Source: Bacillota bacterium
Lineage (GTDB): Bacteria > Bacillota > Clostridia > Christensenellales > Aristaeellaceae
Assembly: GCA_023411395.1 (NCBI GenBank)
Contig: JAEYOV010000051.1
Location: 1 to 33,990 of the forward strand
DNA length: 33,990 bases
Direction of reading: 5' to 3'
Shown here: in pieces, positions 31,102-33,990 of the stretch
Numbering within the stretch: position 1 is the stretch's first letter
Layout: the number at the start of each line of letters is the position of its first letter
Position numbers and translations under genes: made by a program
The notes under the pieces: model-generated
What the model saw: the letters and a program-made list of their open reading frames with translations, nothing else
The model's database searches: none
Told to the model about the DNA's origin: nothing

Positions 31102-31653
31102 ATGCCTCATCTTTACGGCAGCAGGATCATGCTCCGGGAATACCGCAAGGAGGATCTGCCCCATATCACGGCCTGGGTGAACGATGCGGAGACCATCAAA
31201 TATTTATCCGGCGTCTTCACATGGCCCCAAACGGTGAGAAACAGCGAGGAATTTCTGGAGATGCGGTTATCCGGCGGCAGGCGCGAGGCCGGGTTCGTGA
31301 TCGCCGACCGGGAAACGCAGGATTACATCGGCCAGGCCGACTTGATGGATATCAACTGGATTGACCGCTGCGCCACCGTGGGCATCGTTATTGGCAACAA
31401 GAAGAATCGTGGCTGCGGCGTTGGCACGGAGGCGCTTGCTCTTTTGTGCGATTATGCCTTTATGCAATTGGGGCTTCAAAGGGTCCAGCTGGATGTATAC
31501 AGCGGAAACAGCCGCGGTATTGCCTGCTATGAACGGGCCGGGTTTGTCAAGGAAGGCGTCAAGCGCCGCGCCAGGTACTGCGGCGGGGTGTTTATGGATG
31601 TCATCCTCATGAGTGTGCTTCGGGAGGAATGGGAAGCAAGGCGCAAGGAATAA
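31102..31653 (+). CDS. GNAT acetyltransferase, RimJ/RimL-like
   Basis: A 183-residue N-acetyltransferase of the GNAT fold, transferring acetyl from acetyl-CoA to an amine, often a protein N-terminus in this branch. The start is MPHLYGSRIMLREYRKEDLP. The acetyl-CoA loop appears as KKNRGCGVGTEALALLCDYA, followed by LQRVQLDVYSGNSRGIACYE and ERAGFVKEGVKRRARY. AGGAGGGA precedes the ATG. The substrate is unknown. It is related to the GNAT gene 181 bases downstream but is clearly diverged. Confidence 0.9.
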   Translation: MPHLYGSRIMLREYRKEDLPHITAWVNDAETIKYLSGVFTWPQTVRNSEEFLEMRLSGGRREAGFVIADRETQDYIGQADLMDINWIDRCATVGIVIGNKKNRGCGVGTEALALLCDYAFMQLGLQRVQLDVYSGNSRGIACYERAGFVKEGVKRRARYCGGVFMDVILMSVLREEWEARRKE

Positions 31654-31834
31654 GGCATGCGTAAATGAAGCAGGATAATGCCGATGATCGTTACAGAATG
31701 CCAAAGACCTGCGGAGCTTGGCATGGAGGACCCGTCTTTGGCGGGTCTGGGCATGGGCAACTCATTGCCCGTGCCGCACCCAGTGCCTCATTGAGGAGGC
31801 GATGGGCGCAAAGTAACTGGAAGAGGCATGAAGA
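31654..31834 (+). other. Spacer between two GNAT genes
   Basis: No firm gene. Two small hairpins are seen: GACCCG/CGGGTC (31728-31747 region) and GGGCAA/TTGCCC (31754-31771 region). A 38-codon frame from ATG 31678 to TGA 31794 has a weakly placed GCAGGA and no recognisable sequence, so I do not call it a gene. Confidence 0.35.
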
Positions 31835-32356
31835 ATGTATCAGGGAGAATTGGTGCGCCTTAGGGCCTTTGAACGGGGGGACGTGGAAACCCACTGGGCT
31901 TTCATGAACGATTACAATACCGTGCGGGGTATGTCTTCCGGCATCCTGTACCCCTCCTCCCGGGAGGACGAAGCAAGGTATCTGGAACAGCAGACAAGTT
32001 TTACCCGGGGAGAATACCAGTTTGCCATAGAAACACTGGAGGGAAAGCTCATCGGCCGGTGCGGGTTTACCAGGGTGGACTGGAAAAACCGCGTGGCGGA
32101 GATCGGCATCATGATCGGGGAGGCGGAATACAGGGGCCGCGGTTATGGTTCCGACGCCTTGCGGCTTTTGATCCGCTTTGCCTTCGAGGAGTTGAACCTG
32201 CACAAGCTGAAGCTGTCCGTGTTCACCTTCAACCAGCAGGCGGTAGCTTGTTATGAAAAGTGCGGCTTTGTGAGGGAGGGGCTGTTCAAAAGCGAGCTTT
32301 GGCGGGAGGGCGCCTATCACGATGTGGTGGTGCTGGGCTTGTGCAACAAGTCTTGA
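31835..32356 (+). CDS. GNAT acetyltransferase, RimJ/RimL-like
   Basis: A 173-residue GNAT protein starting MYQGELVRLRAFERGDVETH. The acetyl-CoA-binding motif reads EYRGRGYGSDALRLLIRFAF, followed by KLKLSVFTFNQQAVACYEKC and GFVREGLFKSELWREGAYHD. The family includes ribosomal-protein and spermidine acetyltransferases; the substrate cannot be read from sequence. GGAAGAGG precedes the ATG. It shares fold and general layout with the GNAT gene just upstream, possibly from an old duplication. Confidence 0.9.
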   Translation: MYQGELVRLRAFERGDVETHWAFMNDYNTVRGMSSGILYPSSREDEARYLEQQTSFTRGEYQFAIETLEGKLIGRCGFTRVDWKNRVAEIGIMIGEAEYRGRGYGSDALRLLIRFAFEELNLHKLKLSVFTFNQQAVACYEKCGFVREGLFKSELWREGAYHDVVVLGLCNKS

Positions 32357-32386
32357 ACACCCCCCTTTTCCGCAAAGCATACCATG

Positions 32387-32420
32387 AACCATCGCCCAAG
32401 TGTTTGGGAGATGGTTTTTT
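32387..32420 (+). terminator. Terminator after the second GNAT gene
   Basis: AACCATC (32387-32393) pairs with GATGGTT (32410-32416) and CCCAA with TTGGG inside it, with one G/A mismatch and a short loop; the stem runs into TTTTTT (32415-32420). Confidence 0.9.
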
Positions 32421-32432
32421 CATAAGCAATGA

Positions 32433-32461
32433 TTGACTTATTTGGGCCCCTTCGCTACAAT
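32433..32461 (+). promoter_or_regulatory. Promoter of the aspartate kinase gene
   Basis: TTGACT (32433-32438) and TACAAT (32456-32461) are spaced exactly 17 bases. Transcription would start near 32468, leaving a leader of only about 40 bases, too short for a lysine riboswitch. Confidence 0.88.
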
Positions 32462-32509
32462 AACCTGTATGGCGCAAGGGGCGCGTCTTTCTTTATGGAG
32501 GGTGAAGGA

Positions 32510-33829
32510 ATGGGGATCAAAGTGGCGAAGTTTGGCGGCAGCTCCCTTGCGGATGCGCGCCAGTTTGAAAAAGTCCGGGCCATTGTGACCATGGATCCGG
32601 AGCGGGCCTATGTGGTGCCCAGCGCACCTGGACGCCGCTTCGACGGGGATGACAAGGTGACAGATCTTTTATACCGCTGTCAGCGGCTTCATACGCTGGG
32701 AAAAGATTATCAGGAAGTGTTTGATCTCATTGCCGCCAGGTTTTTGGATATCGCCGAGGAATTGGGCCTTTCGGTGGACCTTCGCGGCGAGCTGGATGAA
32801 ATCAATGAAGCGATTTCAAGCGGGGCCACGGCGGATTATGCCGCCAGCCGCGGTGAATATTTGAACGGACTATTATTGGCCGATTATCTGGATATGGAAT
32901 TTATCGATGCCGCTCAGGTGATTTTTTTCCGGGCGGATGGCACCTTTGACAGTGAAAAGACACAGGAAGTGCTCTCAGCACGCCTCCAGGAGACGCCCAG
33001 GGCTGTGATCCCCGGCTTTTATGGGGCCACGCCCGACGGGAGGGTCCATACCTTCTCCCGGGGCGGCAGCGATATCTCCGGGGCGATTGTGGCCAGGGCC
33101 GCCTGTGCGGAGGTCTATGAAAACTGGACGGACGTGTCCGGTTTCCTCATGGCGGACCCCAGGGTGGTGCCGGGGGCGAGGCAGATTGAAAGCATCACCT
33201 ATCAGGAACTGCGGGAACTGTCTTACATGGGCGCCACCGTGCTCCATGAAGATTCCGTGTTCCCGGTGCACAGGGCCGGCATTCCCACCAATATCCGCAA
33301 CACCAACTGTCCCGATCATCCCGGCACCTTCATCCGCTTTGGCGCGGTGGAAAGGGAAAACCCGAACGTCATCACCGGCATTGCGGGGAAGAAGGGTTTT
33401 TCCATCATCTCCGTGGAAAAGGCCATGATGAATACCGAGGTGGGCTTTGCCCGCCGTGTTTTGCAGGCCATGGAGGAGCAGCACCTTTCCTTTGAGCATA
33501 TGCCCACCGGCATTGATACGCTGTGCGTGGTGGTGAACCGGGAAACGCTGGCCGGCTGCCGTGACGCGGTGGTCAACCGCATCATTGAGCTTGCCGAGCC
33601 TGATACCATTACCATCAATGATAACCTGGCGGTGATTGCCACCGTGGGCCGCGGCATGGTGCACAACTGCGGCACCGCCGCCAGGCTTTTTGGCGCCATG
33701 AGCCGTGCCGGGATCAACGTGCGCATGATTGACCAGGGATCCAGCGAGCTGTCCATCATTGTGGGCGTAGACGACACCGATTTCGAGCAGACCATCCGGG
33801 CTGTTTATCACGAATTTATCCGCGACTAG
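32510..33829 (+). CDS. Aspartate kinase, monofunctional (aspartokinase III type)
   Basis: A 439-residue aspartate kinase, catalysing the first step from aspartate to lysine, threonine and methionine. The N-terminal KFGGSSLADARQFEKV and the later FSRGGSDISGAIVARA are substrate and ATP motifs; ENWTDVSGFLMADPRVVPGA and SYMGATVLHEDSVFPVHRAG follow. Two ACT domains fill about residues 300-439 (GKKGFSIISVEKAMMN, INVRMIDQGSSELSIIVGVD), implying feedback control by an amino acid. The sequence most resembles B. subtilis YclM (ThrD). ATG 32510 follows GGAGGG; ATG 32495 is an alternative. It has its own promoter. Confidence 0.95.
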   Translation: MGIKVAKFGGSSLADARQFEKVRAIVTMDPERAYVVPSAPGRRFDGDDKVTDLLYRCQRLHTLGKDYQEVFDLIAARFLDIAEELGLSVDLRGELDEINEAISSGATADYAASRGEYLNGLLLADYLDMEFIDAAQVIFFRADGTFDSEKTQEVLSARLQETPRAVIPGFYGATPDGRVHTFSRGGSDISGAIVARAACAEVYENWTDVSGFLMADPRVVPGARQIESITYQELRELSYMGATVLHEDSVFPVHRAGIPTNIRNTNCPDHPGTFIRFGAVERENPNVITGIAGKKGFSIISVEKAMMNTEVGFARRVLQAMEEQHLSFEHMPTGIDTLCVVVNRETLAGCRDAVVNRIIELAEPDTITINDNLAVIATVGRGMVHNCGTAARLFGAMSRAGINVRMIDQGSSELSIIVGVDDTDFEQTIRAVYHEFIRD

Positions 33830-33839
33830 CAGCGCATTC

Positions 33840-33990
33840 AAAAAAATGACGAGTCATTTTTTTGATCCTGCACTTTTCGCCTGCGGGTTTTACGCACCGG
33901 CCTGCGCTTTGCTTGGCCGGTGCAAACCCACGGTCGGCGAAAAGTGTAAGGAAAGCTTGCTGCGCAAGCGCCCCGCCCGCCCGGCAAAGC
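33840..33990 (+). repeat. Structured multi-hairpin repeat, copy 2 (cut by window edge)
   Basis: It opens with a terminator-like A7TGAC/GTCAT7 hairpin (33840-33863), eleven bases after the aspartate kinase stop. Then CACTTTTCGCC (33871-33881) pairs with GGCGAAAAGTG (33936-33946), GGGTTT (33885-33890) with AAACCC (33924-33929), and GCACCGGCC (33894-33902) with GGCCGGTGC (33915-33923). The linker GTGTAAGGAAAGC leads to GCTTGC-TGC-GCAAGC (33955-33969), and the window ends inside a GCCCGGC-AAA-GC hairpin. Layout, linker and apical loop match copy 1; the stems differ by paired changes. Confidence 0.85.

Noticed and set aside
31678..31794. 38-codon frame between the two GNAT genes
   Set aside because: Weak binding-site spacing and no recognisable sequence; described only as part of the spacer.
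32462..32509. Possible lysine riboswitch before the aspartate kinase
   Set aside because: The leader is only about 40 bases after the mapped promoter motif, far too short for the lysine aptamer.

Overview
The window looks like chromosomal DNA of a GC-rich member of the Bacillota (class Clostridia). The evidence is Firmicutes-type gene order (tuf, then S10-spc-alpha with secY-adk-map-KOW protein-infA-rpmJ), strong AGGAGG ribosome binding sites, the short zinc-binding form of S14, the neighbouring ireB/ruvX/DUF1292 set, and GGDEF/HD-GYP hybrids. I cannot assign a genus. I saw no rRNA, tRNA, CRISPR array, transposase, prophage or defence locus.

Layout. (1) 1-331: the 3' end of tuf, a strong terminator, and a 42-residue membrane-protein gene. 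(2) 332-876: a non-coding stretch ending in a near-consensus promoter and a folded leader. (3) 877-16879: one co-directional run of 33 genes for ribosomal proteins, SecY, adenylate kinase, methionine aminopeptidase, a KOW-domain protein, IF-1 and RNA polymerase alpha. A composite palindromic element at 13550-13699 splits it between rpmJ and rpsM. (4) 16886-17161: a multi-hairpin repeat and a second terminator. (5) 17171-25179, minus strand: two large membrane-bound GGDEF/HD-GYP cyclic-di-GMP proteins, a small double [4Fe-4S] protein related to QueG, and a secreted Cthe_2159-like beta-helix protein. (6) 25562-29366, plus strand: a DUF5665 membrane protein, lspA and rluD behind a tandemly duplicated promoter-hairpin unit, a PRC-barrel protein with a 47-residue partner, and an AI-2E-family transporter. 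(7) 29472-33829, plus strand: ireB, ruvX fused in frame to a DUF1292 domain, a second DUF1292 protein with a Cys/His-rich tail, two GNAT acetyltransferases and an aspartate kinase. (8) 33840-33990: a second, edge-truncated copy of the repeat from (4).

How the parts work together. Region 3 builds the ribosome and couples it to protein export (SecY), N-terminal Met removal, nucleotide balance and transcription (RpoA). Several members are zinc-ribbon forms (S14, L36, L24, Adk). Regions 5-7 are ordinary accessory and housekeeping genes: second-messenger signalling, envelope lipoprotein maturation, rRNA pseudouridylation and amino-acid synthesis.

The most unusual signal is not a gene. Two copies of a roughly 150-200 bp element lie just downstream of rplQ and of the aspartate kinase. 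Their sequences differ, yet five base-paired positions have changed on both sides so that pairing is kept. This is what a conserved structured RNA, or a DNA hairpin recognised by a protein, would show. Other points worth attention are the 77-bp tandem promoter-hairpin duplication before lspA, the RuvX-DUF1292 fusion, and two members of a 'mirror hairpin' element class.
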